Shown: positions 11,029 through 24,176 of the stretch, piece after piece
How the letters are laid out: the number at the start of each line of letters is the position of its first letter
Position numbering within the stretch: the stretch's first letter is position 1
Source of the DNA: Anagrus nilaparvatae
Lineage: Eukaryota > Arthropoda > Insecta > Hymenoptera > Mymaridae
Reading direction: 5' to 3'
DNA: 64,000 bases
Assembly (NCBI GenBank): GCA_022575985.1
Contig: JAKSXM010000231.1
Coordinates: 26,760,501-26,824,500 of the forward strand
The notes under the pieces: generated by a model
What the model saw: only the letters and a program-made list of their open reading frames with translations
Databases searched by the model: none
Told to the model about the DNA's origin: nothing
Position numbers and translations under genes: made by a program

Positions 11029-13131
11029 GTTGTATAACTTGATCAATGATTATAAAATTTAAAGGTTTTAGAAGTTTCGATTTCCAAAAATTTAAAACGA
11101 AAAATGATATTTTTATCCACGATTCAACCTTAAAATAACTTAATTTGCTTGAAAAAAGTAAGAAACCTTTTAAAGTCAAATTCGCTTTGACGAAATTACT
11201 TAGATCAGTCCATATACACATAATAAACAAAATCAGTTTCACGCATTACTTTAATTTTCTAAAAATTTAGAAATGCTAATTTATTTACGAGTTTATCTAA
11301 TCCATTTCTTAAGTGATGTAGCATTTCGGGAGCTAGCACAAAAATAAAAATTCAAGCAAACATTTAGGCAATTGTAATTTTTTATCTATGATAAAGATAA
11401 AATTTATTCTAATTTTCGAATCCGAAAATACATTCAATTGAAAAAACTGGTCTCCATATTTGATGAAAAATTCGAACTAAAATTCTTATTTCAACTGATG
11501 CTATTTAAAGCATTTATAAAAATTTTCACAAAACTACAAAATTCCAACTAAAAATTATAATTATTCTGTTAAAATTGGTAGAATCAACCCATATGTAAAA
11601 TAAAAATTAAAAACAGGAAGGTAAGAAAAAAAAAAAAATATTTGGCCTTAAGGTTTTTATAATTAATTCGTAACTTGTCTAAAAATTGATGCTATATATT
11701 TTCCGTGCAAGCTTAACTTAACTGACACTCGAACCAAGACTCCTACTACCTGTTAAATAATTTTGTTGATAACTGTATTTTCGAAATAAATAATAATAAA
11801 AGAACACAAGTCTTAAAATAAATGTACAAGTGTCTAGAAATGTTTATTTATAATTAATTTTTGTAATAATCATTTAATACACGTTATTATTATTATTATT
11901 ATGAATTTCTAAATTAATTGTTGGAATGATATTATTATTTTCTTCGTGATGAGAACATGTAGTTAAACGAAAGAAAAAGAAAGAAAGAGGAATGAACTAA
12001 ATGTCTGGGAATATAATTTATGTTATTTTTTACTTGCTAGTTTATTCGCTAACTATAATGTTAAGCTTCAAAAAATATTTATTGTACTTGTAATTTTAAT
12101 TGAAAGATAATATCCTAAAGTAGAATTGTTGTTGCACAAGTTCGTGAATTTGACAATTTTTTATTTTTCTTTTACAGTTTTATGATTTTTTTTAGTACTC
12201 TTCAAGAGTAAAAATTTCTAAATGGGAGATCAGTGAAATTTAAAATTGCTTAAAAATTGAAGCATTTGGATTGAATTCTTAAGATGATTGCTTGAATTGC
12301 CAAACAAACAATTTTTATAGAAAAGTTAAATTTTTCAATGTAATTTGAAATTACATTGCTTCAAAATTCGAACAAAATTGAACTTTAGAACAGTACACCT
12401 GTAAGTTTTGCTTATAAAATTTTGGGCACGAAAAATATTTTTCTTATTGAGGTCTCCATTATTTATTGTCAGAAAACTTGAACTCACCTAAAAAATTAAA
12501 TTACCAAATAGAAAAAAAAGTAATCAATTACCTACTTTTTTAATAAAAAACGGTTAAACGTGATATCTGTATTACCAGCTAACGGAAACATAATAATAGA
12601 GAAGAATAAAGTGTCAAGAAAATGATAAATAAATTAATACAGTACTGTTATAAATAAAATAATACATCGCTAAGCGCAATCGCGATAAATTAAAATTCTT
12701 TTAATAGAGAACATTACTACTACTTGGCAGCACATTCCACAAAGCAATTTTTTTAAATCCAATAATTTTAATACACCGAACGCCCTCTATTTTATTTTTA
12801 TTAACTTTTATATTATTTATGCACATATTTTTCTTATAAAAATTTATTGCACTTGCTTTTATCGACTTTATTGCGAGCTTTTTAGTACACAGTCGTGCAG
12901 GTAATTATTATTATTATTAGTTTTTAGTTTTGATAAAATCATTTTAATGTTAATTTGATCGTATCAATTTCTTTCATTTTTTAATTTAATCGAACTGATG
13001 TTTTTTTGCTGTTATAATAAATTTATTTATTTACACAATTGTATTTGCATTTACAAATTAAAAAATAAGGAAATTATTTTTATTCTAAAAGTATGTAAAA
13101 ATTTTATAATTAATATTCTATATTAGCCTAG
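11029..13131. other. AT-rich non-coding stretch with short (ATT)n runs
   Basis: (ATT)n microsatellites lie near 11885-11901 and 12906-12920. The 73-codon minus-strand frame at 11021-11242 has no supporting signals. Confidence 0.45.
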
Positions 13132-13475
13132 GAGCTTTTATTAAAAAGCTGATCGGTTTCTTGATTGCTGGGTGAAATTAGGTGCCATTTACCAAGAAAA
13201 TAAGGTTCCAAAAATTATAGCTCATTTAATGACTCATGCATTGGGTTTCAGGCTGTGTTAGGGACCCCTTAGTAACAATCATAGTTCCGCAGTGTATCCA
13301 AAACTTTACTGAGTGAATTTATGATCTCATAACAGCTCTTGTAATCGGTGACTGTACTTGATAGTCAATAAATGAGCTTAAATTTTGGATATTTAATTTT
13401 TTTGGCAACTGCTACTTAATTTCACGTCACAAGTAAGAATCCGAAAAATTTTAAAATAAAAGCTCCTAGGCTAAT
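13132..13475. repeat. 344-bp MITE-like foldback element
   Basis: Perfect 21-bp terminal inverted repeats occupy 13132-13152 (begins attagcctaggagctttt) and 13455-13475. The arms continue imperfectly inward (gtgaaattaggtgcca against tggcaactgctacttaattt, then cac). No open frame was seen. No clear target duplication was found. Confidence 0.85.
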
Positions 13476-14814
13476 GTACGCGCAATCTTAATAATTTATT
13501 AGTTTACATAAAACGTGGAAAACTTTAAAATTATAAGATTTCATCACTCAAAAAAATATCTAACACAACGTTTTTCTTTCAATATCACAAAATTATTAAA
13601 AAAAAAAAAACGCGTGCAAAAAAAAATTAAAAAAAAAAAACTTTTTTATTGACATTGTTTCGTCAATTCATAAGCAACTCTTGAAAAAGACACTTGGCTC
13701 ATCACCAGAGGGAAATAAAAAAAGCTTTGAATATTTTCATATAAAAAAGTGACAATTTAACTTTAGTTAACACCAATGATGAATAAAATATAGAATAATT
13801 TAATTTTATATACTCGTCATTTATAAAAAGAACAAAAATTTTTTGTTTTGCAGTCGCCCTCAACCTTGCCCTCATATGATTTTATTATGTACAAACTCGT
13901 GTGTGAATAAAAAGAAAGAAAAAAAAATAATAAAAAGTTGATGGTCAAATAAATACTTAAGAGATTTATCTTAAAAAACAAAAAAAACAATTTATTTGTT
14001 GTAGAAAATTGAATTTATTTTTATCTATCAATAATAAACTACTGATTTATTGTATTTTAATAAAATACTTTATTGACATTAGTACCACTATCAATTTTTT
14101 AAGCAACTTTTTTTTGAAATGGGCAAAATAATATGAGTGATGTATTAATAAAAGTCAAAAGTTAATAAAAATTTATTTATTTTAATCAATAATAATAAAA
14201 TAAAGAAAGAAAAAAAAACTCTAATTTTTTTTTTTTAAATCGATTGAAAATTATTATTACATCGACTATGCATGAAGAAAAATAAATTTTTTAAATTTAG
14301 GTCAAATTCTTTAGGTATTTTTTTTTTTTTTTTAATTTTACGTACAAATTTTTTTTTAGTGTTTTACGTCATATAATTTTTTTTAAATATTTATGTTTAA
14401 TTTTTGAGTTACTTAAAAATTAAAAGGGTAAAAACTTTTATATATGGAAGATTCTGTGGAAAAAATATTGGTTAAATTAGTAGTTGTAAATACAGAGGAA
14501 GAAAATGGATGTAACTTTTTTTCAAAGAAAAATTATTCTCACAATTGATATGACTTTTCAAAATTAAGTTAGCACATCTACCAAAGAATTTTCGAGTTAA
14601 ACAGGGAAGAAAGACTTATTATCTGGTTACTTTATGAACATATTCAATGGTCTAGTTCTGGATAATATTGTGTTACATATTCAGCAAATCTAGTACCCAC
14701 ATTTTCAGAAAATAGAATAATCACTGAAAGTTTACAATCATTAGAAGACAAGAAATATTTTAATTCTATATAAAGTTGTTGCATTAAGGATTCTATATAA
14801 AGGTGTTTACTTAA
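13476..14814. other. AT-rich non-coding stretch
   Basis: A- and T-rich runs only. No feature was recognised. Confidence 0.4.
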
Positions 14815-15672
14815 AATAATAATTTCTCAACTATTGACTCGTTGCTTTAAGCAATTTGATGCTAGAAAATGAAACAAAAAATTGAAAATGTTTATTTTAA
14901 ATTTCTAGGATTCTAGATCTGGGCAGTTTAAATAAAAATTTCGCTAGGCTCATTTTGAAGAGCAATCATTTTTAAGAGGAGGGACTGTGGGCATTTTTTT
15001 GTTAATTTTTTTAATTTTTTTAACTCTTAATAAGTCACAATAAGTCATTAAAAAAACTTATAACCGGTTTGCGTAAGCACAACCTATAAATGCATTGAAC
15101 ATGTTTACTTCCAGGTGAGGGCTGGGTATAATGTTAAGATTCTAAATCCAAACTATTCTGGTTCCCTAAACGTGTATTATTTATTCTAGGTCCCTAAATC
15201 AAAATTATTCCAAGTCCCTAAACATGAATTATTCTAAGTCCCTAAATCGATATTATTCTAAGTGCCTTAATCTGAATTAATTTAAGTCCCTAAATAAAAA
15301 TTATTCTATGTCCCTACACCTGAATCAGTTCCTAACCCCAGATTTTTCAAAGTCCCTAAATTGAAATTATTCTAAGTCTCATTTGACCCTCCCCCCTTAA
15401 ATCGGACAAATTTGACCCCCCTCCCCTTAATTTTCAAATTCTGAAGTACCCCCTCCCTATAAACATGTTCCATGTTAAAAAAAGTTTAACAATTTAAGCT
15501 GTTTGTTTACAAAATTTGTTCTAAAATTTAATATGAGCTAAACATACTTTTGATTCAAACTACCCAGATCTGTAACCTTAGAAATTTAAAACAAATATTT
15601 TCAATTTTTTGTTTCATTTTCTGGCACCAAATTGCGCAAAGCATCGATTCGATAGTTGAAAAAATTAAATAT
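14815..15672. repeat. foldback element enclosing a minisatellite
   Basis: The left arm around 14828-14945 (gaaaatgaaacaaaaaattg, then aaaat, then agatctgggcagttt) is mirrored by the right arm around 15545-15660 (aaactacccagatctg, then caattttttgtttcattttc). The arms are imperfect. The interior holds the tandem array at 15141-15384 and C-rich patches (accctccccccttaaatcgg). Confidence 0.75.
15141..15384 (+). repeat. minisatellite, ~24-bp unit
   Basis: About ten degenerate copies of a unit close to aagtccctaaatcaaaatta plus ttct run head to tail. The tccctaaa core recurs at about 24-bp spacing. It lies inside the foldback element. Confidence 0.8.
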
Positions 15673-17207
15673 TTTAATTTCAAAATTGAAGACTGAAGAG
15701 CCTCCTAAAAAAGGCAAAAAAAAAGGTATTTGATATAAGGATGAAAATAATTATTTTCTACCCTGGGCTAGAAAATAGGTAAAGGGAAAAAATAAAAGAA
15801 ATAAAAACTTTTGATGACATAGAAAACACGGATTGACGAGCATAAAAAAACAGGTAAAAAAATCAATTTTTGATTAGGTCACTGATTATTACAACTAACT
15901 TTTCTATCCTAAATCGATTTATGTCTAAATTTTAAATCCTTTACGAAAATGAACTTTGACACACAAAAAATAAAATAAAATCCTGAATTACTAAATATTT
16001 AATCCAGGGGATTTGCTCCTACGTAAATAAATAATAAATTTTTGAACAACATCACAACTACTTAGTAGATTAAAATTTATTTAAGACTTTAATTGAGACT
16101 AAAATTGAACAAGACTATTAGTATTACGTCATAAGTAAAAATATTAAATATAAATAGGACAAAAGTTAAAATTTAAAGTAAAATTTAGACCATAATCATT
16201 TTGAAAGTTAAAGAATTGCATTTGTCAATGACAATAAAATAAAATTAAAAAAAATTTATTTTACTTTTTCAATCTTCGAATTCAATAATACGAAGTTTGA
16301 AAATTCTTTTGAAAATATTTTAGAGCAAATATTTTTGTTTTTTGGATTTATTCTAGGATAAAATTAATTTCGTTCCAACTAAATTGAAACTTTCTGATAT
16401 TTTCTATACAATACCATTTTTAAAGTTTAATAATTTTCAATGTCATTAGTTATCAATCGATCATTTTTCTAATTCAATAGTTTACAGTTGGTTTATTCTT
16501 TAGAAAATAGATAAGAAAACCCGAGAGAAAAACTACTGATTTATATTTCTCTAAAAAGTCATCCAAAGTATTCAACGATATTCTAAAGACAGTTAACATT
16601 TAATTAATTAAATTTCATTTATCTAGAATTTTATCAACTGTTTTGAAGTAATTAAAATTCAAACAATAACCACCAACAAGTACTAAGTTATTATATTTAT
16701 AATTAAAAAATATTTACCTACTTTGTTAAAAACCAAAATATTTGTTTAAAATTTATTTTAATTAAAATTTTCTACGTACTTAAAGCTTTTAAACAAATTT
16801 TGTTGTAATAAATGTTAACTTTGTCGAAAGTTATTTACAATGCATTTTAAATAAATTTAAATTAATATTTGTTATTATGTAAAAATTTAATTTTAAAACG
16901 AACTATGCCTATATAAATTCTGCAAGCTCATGTTGATATTTATTTTTTTGGAGCTTTTTATTTTAGAAGACGTAGGTACGCCATCAATTTTAATTAAGAT
17001 AGCTTCTTTTTGATTTTTTAGCATACTGTGTTTAATTGATCTGAAAATTTTGAAAATGAGGTATTTTATTATATTTGCTTGTATTATAAAGTCTTTTCTA
17101 GACCTAATTAATTTTTTAAAATATTATGTGCATTGACTAAACTCTTTGATATAGTAAAAGCATATGGAATTTAGAAAAATTTATTAGGCCTAGAAAGGGC
17201 TTAAGTT
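15673..17207. other. AT-rich non-coding stretch
   Basis: No gene or repeat was recognised. Confidence 0.4.
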
Positions 17208-17531
17208 GTGATTTTATATCGTTTTCATTTTCTGATACCAAATTCTCAATTTTTTAATGTGAATTATTCAGTGGAATTAGGGTACATTTGTGGCTCTAAA
17301 ACGAATCATACACTGGTGTTAACTAATTTATATAAACTGTTAAAAGCAAATTATTTAAATTTACGATATTTAGGAGGCCAAAGGCCACATGGTGTGTATA
17401 AGAGTGGGCTAATGTTAAAGCGTAATCTTGAAAATTACCAACGTAGTCTTAAAAAAATAATTTATTTAAAAAAAAAAAAATGTATACCTTTGATGATAAA
17501 AATTTTAAAAAAAAGTAACAATAAATTTTAA
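17208..17531 (+). CDS. hypothetical open frame, unknown (possible exon)
   Basis: A 107-codon frame with unusually mixed composition for this AT-rich region. The middle (ELGYICGSKTNHTLVLTNLY, then KLLKANYLNLRYLGGQRPHG) looks protein-like, while the C-terminus is lysine-rich. The frame opens at a GTG rather than an ATG. A possible acceptor (gaattattcag near 17270) would make only the part from ELGYICG onward exonic. I recognise no family. It could be a decayed gene copy or a chance frame. Confidence 0.25.
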   Translation: MILYRFHFLIPNSQFFNVNYSVELGYICGSKTNHTLVLTNLYKLLKANYLNLRYLGGQRPHGVYKSGLMLKRNLENYQRSLKKIIYLKKKKCIPLMIKILKKSNNKF

Positions 17532-17838
17532 ATTTTATATTGTTTAAGCGTAAAATAAACACGACTAACAGAATTAATTAACAACCCTTAGCATTAAATA
17601 AAATGCTTAAAGTACAGAGAAGGTAATTTAAAAAGAAATTTTCAAGCTAATAAAAAAGTTAATTACTTTTAGCCTTAAGCTTGATATTTTTTTGAATATT
17701 AATTTAAGAATAATTAAAATTTTCTTTTAATAATCATTTTAACATGGAAAAAACACGCTTTAATTGCGAAAAGCTCAGTTCTGTGTTACAGGGTAAAATC
17801 AGAATGCTTTAAATGTTAAAAAAACCTAACAGTACGTA

Positions 17839-18266
17839 CACTGTAAAAAGTAATTTTCTTATATTAACAAAAAAATTAGAACATTTTCGAAAAATTAGTA
17901 AATTTTCAAAAAAATTTGTAAATATTCGAAAAAAATCGTAAATTTACTAAAATTAGTATATTAACTAAAAATTCGAGTATTCTCGATTTTTTTTTTGTGA
18001 ATTCGCAAGAAAAATTGATGATTTACAATTTTTTTTCGAAAATTTTCAAAAAATAGTTGTAAATTTCCAAAAAATAGTTGTGAATTTACAACTTTTTTGG
18101 TAAATTTACAAAAAAAATCGTGAATTTTTAAATTTCTGGTTAACTTACTAAATTTAGTAAATTTACGATTTTTATCGAATATTTTCAAAAATTTTTGAAA
18201 ATTCACTAATTTTTGGAAAAAATTCTATTTTTTTTTGTAAATCTAAGAAAGTTACTTTTTACAGTG
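17839..18266. mobile_element. TA-flanked MITE, CACTGTAAAAAGTAA family, copy 1
   Basis: The ends are cactgtaaaaagtaa and its complement ttactttttacagtg, with TA directly outside both ends (837-838 and 267-268). The interior is built from self-similar blocks (gtaaatttac, cgaaaaa, agttgtaaa). TA duplication and short terminal repeats are typical of Tc1/mariner-type non-autonomous elements. The 81-codon minus-strand frame at 17961-18206 lies wholly inside and is not a gene. Further copies are at 46545 and 57620. Confidence 0.85.
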
Positions 18267-20345
18267 TATCAAGGGTGCCAAAATATTGAAAAATGCTCAT
18301 ATAGGTTTATTTGATTTAAAAAATAATAAAATTTTAATAAAATGTCCTATCGGATTACCCTGATACAACCACGTCGCTGAAACAATAAATTTCTTTATTT
18401 CCATTTTTTATATTTTCTTGATAATTTAAGAAAATAGCTGCATGCAAAGTACTAGCTATAAACAGGTTATATTTTAAATTAGACATATTGATTATTTTGT
18501 CGATTTTGTCAAGTTATACTGCATACTATAACAATAATATACACCTTAATTTATACAAGTGTAATAATCGTACTGTTCTGTATTTTCAAGGATACCTGTA
18601 ATAATTTAATTAACTGCAGTTTTAATTATTTAAACAACAGCTTGTACTACTTTAAAATGAAAAATCTTAAATTATTTATTTGAAAATTTCTATAGACAAA
18701 GCCAACTATTTATACAAAAGGGTATTGATAATTAAAACAATATCGAGCAAACGCGTAGGTATACGATGATATATAGGTCAAACACTGGAAAACTTGTTTT
18801 CATATAGACTCAAATAATTATTGTTTTTAGATTCATTTATTGGCACAATAGCTATACAAAACTACGTTTTAACGATGTGTTTTTGAGAAAATTTGCAACA
18901 ATATTGAAAATTATATTACGTAGTTCATTAATATCGTGGTATGCATTAGATTATTGAATCATATCTCTATGTAGATGTAAAAAAGGAAATTACTTTAATA
19001 TGTAGAAGATATCCGGTGAATTTCCCGAGAAGACGAGATTATAAATTTCTCCAACTAAGAATGCGTTTATGCATATCAGATTGATAAAGACATAGAGTGC
19101 TGTACATTCTTTAGCTAATCTTATATTTTAATGATATAACATGTTTTCAATGTATATAATTAATAAAATACTTTTATAATTATATTTCAATGATTAAATA
19201 ATTGATTTTTAAATTTTACTTTAGTGTAAATGATTTTTTAAAATAAAATAAATAAATTCACCTGAGTAGAACCTATGTACTTATGGTCACTTAAATCGAT
19301 TTTTAAGGCATTAGCCATTTTATAGTCTTGAGTAAATACCCATTTTTTTAAAATTATAGATTATTTACCATTGCAAGTGGATTATAATAACACAAGAAGT
19401 TAAATGCTCGTGTTACATCATAAGATTTTATATTCACATAAATGTGCAAATAACAGAAAATTCAAATATTAAAGTTAAGGCACAAAAGAACAATTATTCT
19501 TTTGTTTTTAAAAAAGTTGTTATTTTTATTTATCATAAAATATTAAAATAAAATATTAAAAAAACGTTAAAAAACTTTTCAAAGACATTTAAGAAACATA
19601 ATCAAAGTAATTTGTTTTATTGACTGAATAAGTAAATTGGAGATTTAAATTTAGTACTTTTGTTAGAATTTAATAACAATAGGAAGAAATAAATTTTATT
19701 TTATTACACCATTACATCCATAAAATTTATTTTAGGCTTACATTAATATTTTATTATTTTTAGAAAATATACAAAAATTCAGCTAAAAAAAAATTTATTC
19801 TATTTATAAAAAAAGCAAGGAGAAAAAAAAATGTAAAATAAAAATTTTAGTCTTTTACTACATACAGCATACGTTTATATCTTTTTTTGATGACATGCGT
19901 TTAATTGCATAAGTAAATCTAGAGAGACAAATCGTCGTCGTCATCATCACTTTTTTGTTATTTTATATTCGAGGGCAAAGATTACGAAAGCTTTTTTTTT
20001 TTTAATTCTTTTTACATGTATTTTAATTTTTTTATGTTTTAGTAGTAGTGAACTATATAAATGTAAAAAGAAATTACTTGTTGAAAAACTTGAGGCAATT
20101 CTTTATATTATACGCTAGAGTTATACGCATACAAAAATATTTCTTTATGTCGTACACTACTCAGAATTGTCAGATGTTATGTAAAGAATTCCAGAAGCAT
20201 GCTTGACGCTTTGAACTTTATAAGTGACGAGGGAGGAATTCAAGCTTATTCTATTTCACTCATTCGAAAGTTTTTTTTATCTGATATATTCATTTCAGGC
20301 ATTCATTTTAAAAATTTTATCATTTTTCTAATTTCACATTCAAAT
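18267..20345. other. AT-rich non-coding stretch
   Basis: A short cgtcgtcgtcatcatcatca-like run lies at about 19932-19950. Nothing else was recognised. Confidence 0.4.
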
Positions 20346-20873
20346 TTTTAGCTTCGGGGCTGACTATGGTTAACAGTGCGCGTGAGTATTACACCTTCTT
20401 TTTCAGAGATAGCTAAGACCAAAAAATACTACTAAATTTAAGTTTTGGCCCCGGGTTCTAGAAAAACTTGTAGGTCCACAAAGTTGGTCAATTTTTACCA
20501 AAAAAAAATTTATGCCCTGTAAATTTTCAAATTAATTAAAAAAGCGCGGGTAAACGGCAGTACTTCAATGACCTGACATACTCATCCAGAACCCAGATAC
20601 CAAAAAATTCCATAAGGAATCTAAGTATGTTTTGGCCTAATCTAAAAATCTAAGCTACTATAAAGTGATAAAGTGTCATACTTTCACTTTTTTTTGCGAA
20701 AAATTGTCCAACTTTGTGGACTTATAACTTTTTTCAAAACTCGGCCAAAAAAACTAGAATACATAAGTGAATATGTTTTGGTATTAGCAATCTCTGATAA
20801 AAAATTCATCTGTCATTCCCATACCAGGATCATACGCACTTTTTATTAAAGCCAGCCCCAAAGCTATATTAAA
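20346..20873. repeat. ~530-bp imperfect foldback element
   Basis: Several blocks mirror each other in order: agcttcggggctgac near 20351 with gccagccccaaagctat at 20850-20867; cagagatagctaagaccaaa with ttttggtattagcaatctct; and ggtccacaaagttggtcaat with ttgtccaactttgtggactt. The divergence of the arms suggests an old copy. Confidence 0.8.
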
Positions 20874-21020
20874 TTATCATTAAAATACAATTCCAAAAAA
20901 ATTTATGCCATTTTTAAAATAGTAATAAAATAGTGTACGTACAAAAATAACGATAAAAGCAATAAAAGTGTAATTTTTTTTTTCTTGATGTAAAAAAATA
21001 TAAAATTTTGTATAATAAAA

Positions 21021-24000
21021 CCCGACGAATTTTCGAAATATCTCTTATGATCTCCGCTGATCTTTTTAGATCTCCGGAGATCAATTTTGATTTCTGGAGA
21101 TCTCCGGAGATCTCCGGAAATCTGAAGTGATCGCAAATTTCAGGTGATTTCTTTAGTTCTCTGGAGATCTCCGGAGATCTCCGGAAATCACTTTTGATCT
21201 CTGGAGATTACTGGAGATTAAAATAGATCTAAAGTAATCTCCAGAGATCACTGAGGTAAAAAAAAATGTTAGAAAACTTTAGAAAGAATATTTAGAATCA
21301 TTAAGCAAAGTTGTAAAACGATAAACTCGATTGTTTTACCTTATTTTTTGACTTCATATATTTAAATTTAAAAAATGCTACTATTAGTGATTTTACTAAA
21401 ACCTGATGCAAAAATCAAAAAGTACAGCAATAAGTTTACTAATTTTTATAATAAAAATAATTGTTGGAATCGTCTCAATAAGAAATACAATTAGGTAAAT
21501 GAGTAAAAAAAATTAGTTATTTTATCATTAATAATTTTTATAAATATTTATAATTTTAATTACCACTTAACAATAAACAGCCTATTAAAAATAATATTCG
21601 TATTTAACTACCTTAAAATACTCTAAAACCAGAAGCTGTAGATAAAAATTAGTATAATTTCATAAAAGTAGCTAAAATTAGCCCAACAATCGTGAAAAAT
21701 AGCCTAAGATTCCCTATTATGGGCTACCATTTTTTTTTTGTATGAGTAGATATGATAATTTGGTATAGAGACCCAAAAAACATTAGTGTAGTGTGAGAAA
21801 AATGGTAATATATTAAAAATTTTAACAAACAATGGCAAAAAAACGTTAAAAACGACCTACACGGAGAAAAATAACTGTTAAAAATAACCAAAATTGCTGG
21901 TTATGTTTACATTATAAAGTTTTGTTATTTTCTGTTCAAATATTTTGTAAATATAACCATGTTTATAGTTAGAATTACAATATTCTGACTTCATATTTGT
22001 AAAATTTACAAATTTTTTTTGTAATTAAAACTAACCCCGTTTTACTAAAATTAACCTTGTAAAATATACAAAATATTTTTCTCCGTGTAAAAGGGGCAAT
22101 TACGCAAAATTGGACCACGTTAGGTCAAAACGGACTTCGGATTTGGAATCAGCGACCCCAAAAACTGAAATTACCGTCGAAGTATTCCATGGACAATGGA
22201 CATGCTTTCAAAAAAAATCGCAAATAAAACCATGCTCCTGGCATATACTAATTGGGAAATTGAAACATCTGATTCTATAGCTAAGGGTAAAACTATAAAA
22301 GTAAATAAATTGAAAAATTTAATTATAAATGCAGAGAAAAATAACAGAACTTACGAATATAAGTAATATTTTTTACTTTTATAAAGTAATATTTTATTTT
22401 TTATGGTAATTTAGACTTGAAGAATACTATAATTTTTAATATTTAGCCAGATTATTAAACAATTATTTATTTTTTTATTTTATAAATAGATTATAAAGTA
22501 CCTATCATGGTAATAATTATTGTTATTATAAAAATGAATTATATTTGTTTATAAAAATTGTTGACTAATTTAAAATATGTCTATTAATATATCGGTAGTT
22601 CTTAGGTATTTTTACCCAAGTCTGAGGTCGATGTCTTGGATTTAAAAAATACCAATTGTAATGTGTTTGGTATGTAAAAATATGGTTACTGGCCAATTTT
22701 TAATGCTCTAGGTGGCTTGGTTGCGATTTGGCAGCTGTTTTTCCAATTTTGATTTTTTTCGAATTCTCAGCCACCCGTTTACTTTTTATTTTCTGGACGC
22801 CCTAAATAAGCCTAAAAAATATTTTCTATGTAAAGGTAGGTAGTAAAAATTCCCGCCCAATCCGAATCTGACCATATTTTTTCGGAAAATCCTCAGCAAA
22901 AGCCGGAAAAACTAAAGGAAACTGGAAAATACAAATTTCTCAAAAAGCGTCACTTTTTTTTTTTTTATTTTTTTTACATATGTTTTCCCATACTTTTCAT
23001 GCTGGTAAACTCTTTTTTTTTATACATTTGCCTTTTAAGCACTTAAAAATCAATTTTAGGCTCAAAAAAATGATTTTGAAAATTGTTCATTTTCTGAATT
23101 TTCCAATTTTCTCGCTTTTCCTGATAGAAAATGAAAAATCTGACTTGATTTTCGGATTTCTCGGGAAATTTTACATTGAAAACCTTCCTGAATAAAATTT
23201 TAATAATCTTCCTGAATAAAATTTTAGAAGCCTATTTGACGCTGTAAAAAAAAGAAAAACTAAGTAACCTGCTAAAATCAAAAAAATAAAGAAAATAAAA
23301 AAATTACAAAATTTAATTATGTTTAATTATGTTTTTCCGATTTTCCGGCTTTTCCTGAGGTTTTTCCGAAAAAATATGGTCAGAGTTGGATTGGGCGGGA
23401 ATTTTTACTACCTACCTTTATATAGAAAATATTTTTTAGGCTTATTTAGGGCGTCCAGAAAATAAAAAGCAAACGGGTGGCTGAGAATTCGAAAAAAATC
23501 AAAATTGGAAAAACAGCTGCCAAATCGCAACCAAGCCACCTAGAGCATTAAAAATTGGCCAGTAACCATATTTTTACATACCAAACACAGTACAATTGGT
23601 ATTTTTTAAATCCAAGACATCGACCTCAGACTTGGGTAAAAATAGCTAAGAACTACCGATATTGTAATTAAAATTATAAATATTTATTAAAATTATTAAT
23701 GATTAAATAACTAATTTATTTTATTCATTTACCTAATTATATTTCTTTTTTAAACGATTCCAATAATTATTTTTATTATAAAAATTAGTAAACTTATTGC
23801 TGTACTTTTTGATTTTTGCATCAGGTTTTAGTATAATAACTAATAGTAGCATTTTTTAAATTTAAATATATGAAGTCAAAAAATAAGGTAAAACAATAAA
23901 GTTTATCGTTTTACAACTTTGCTTAATGATTCTAAATATTCTTTCTAAAGTTTTCTAACATTTTTTTTTACCTCAGTGATCTCTGGAGATTACTTTAGAT

Positions 24001-24176
24001 CTATTTTAATCTCCAGTAATCTCCAGAGATCAAAAGTGATTTCCGGAGATCTCCGGAGATCTCCAGAGAACTAAAGAAATCACCTGAAATTTGCGATCAC
24101 TTCAGATTTCCGGAGATCTCCGGAGATCTAAAAATATCAGCGGAGATCATAAGAGATATTTCGAAAATTCGTCGGG
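21021..24176. repeat. 3.2-kb palindrome with AGATCTCCGG-rich arms
   Basis: The outer arms start cccgacgaattttcgaaata at 21021 and end at 24176 with the complement. Arm segment 1 is 21021-21564 against 23664-24176. Arm segment 2 is 22589-22960 against 23333-23662. Segment 1 carries runs of the self-complementary ggagatctcc in both arms. The left arm has about 1 kb (21565-22588) with no partner on the right, so it is an insertion there or a deletion on the right. The minus-strand frame at 20903-21136 translates part of this repeat, and the plus frame at 22980-23195 lies in the central spacer; neither is a gene. Confidence 0.9.
21860..22087. mobile_element. TA-flanked MITE, CACGGAGAAAAATA ends
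   Basis: The ends cacggagaaaaata and tatttttctccgtg lie inside TA/TA (858-859, 088-089). It sits in the unpaired 1-kb segment of the left palindrome arm, so it belongs to the later-inserted material. Size is 228 bp, with no open frame. Confidence 0.85.

Noticed and set aside
17961..18206. 81-codon minus-strand frame rich in Phe, Lys and Asn
   Set aside because: It lies wholly within a MITE made of short A/T repeats.
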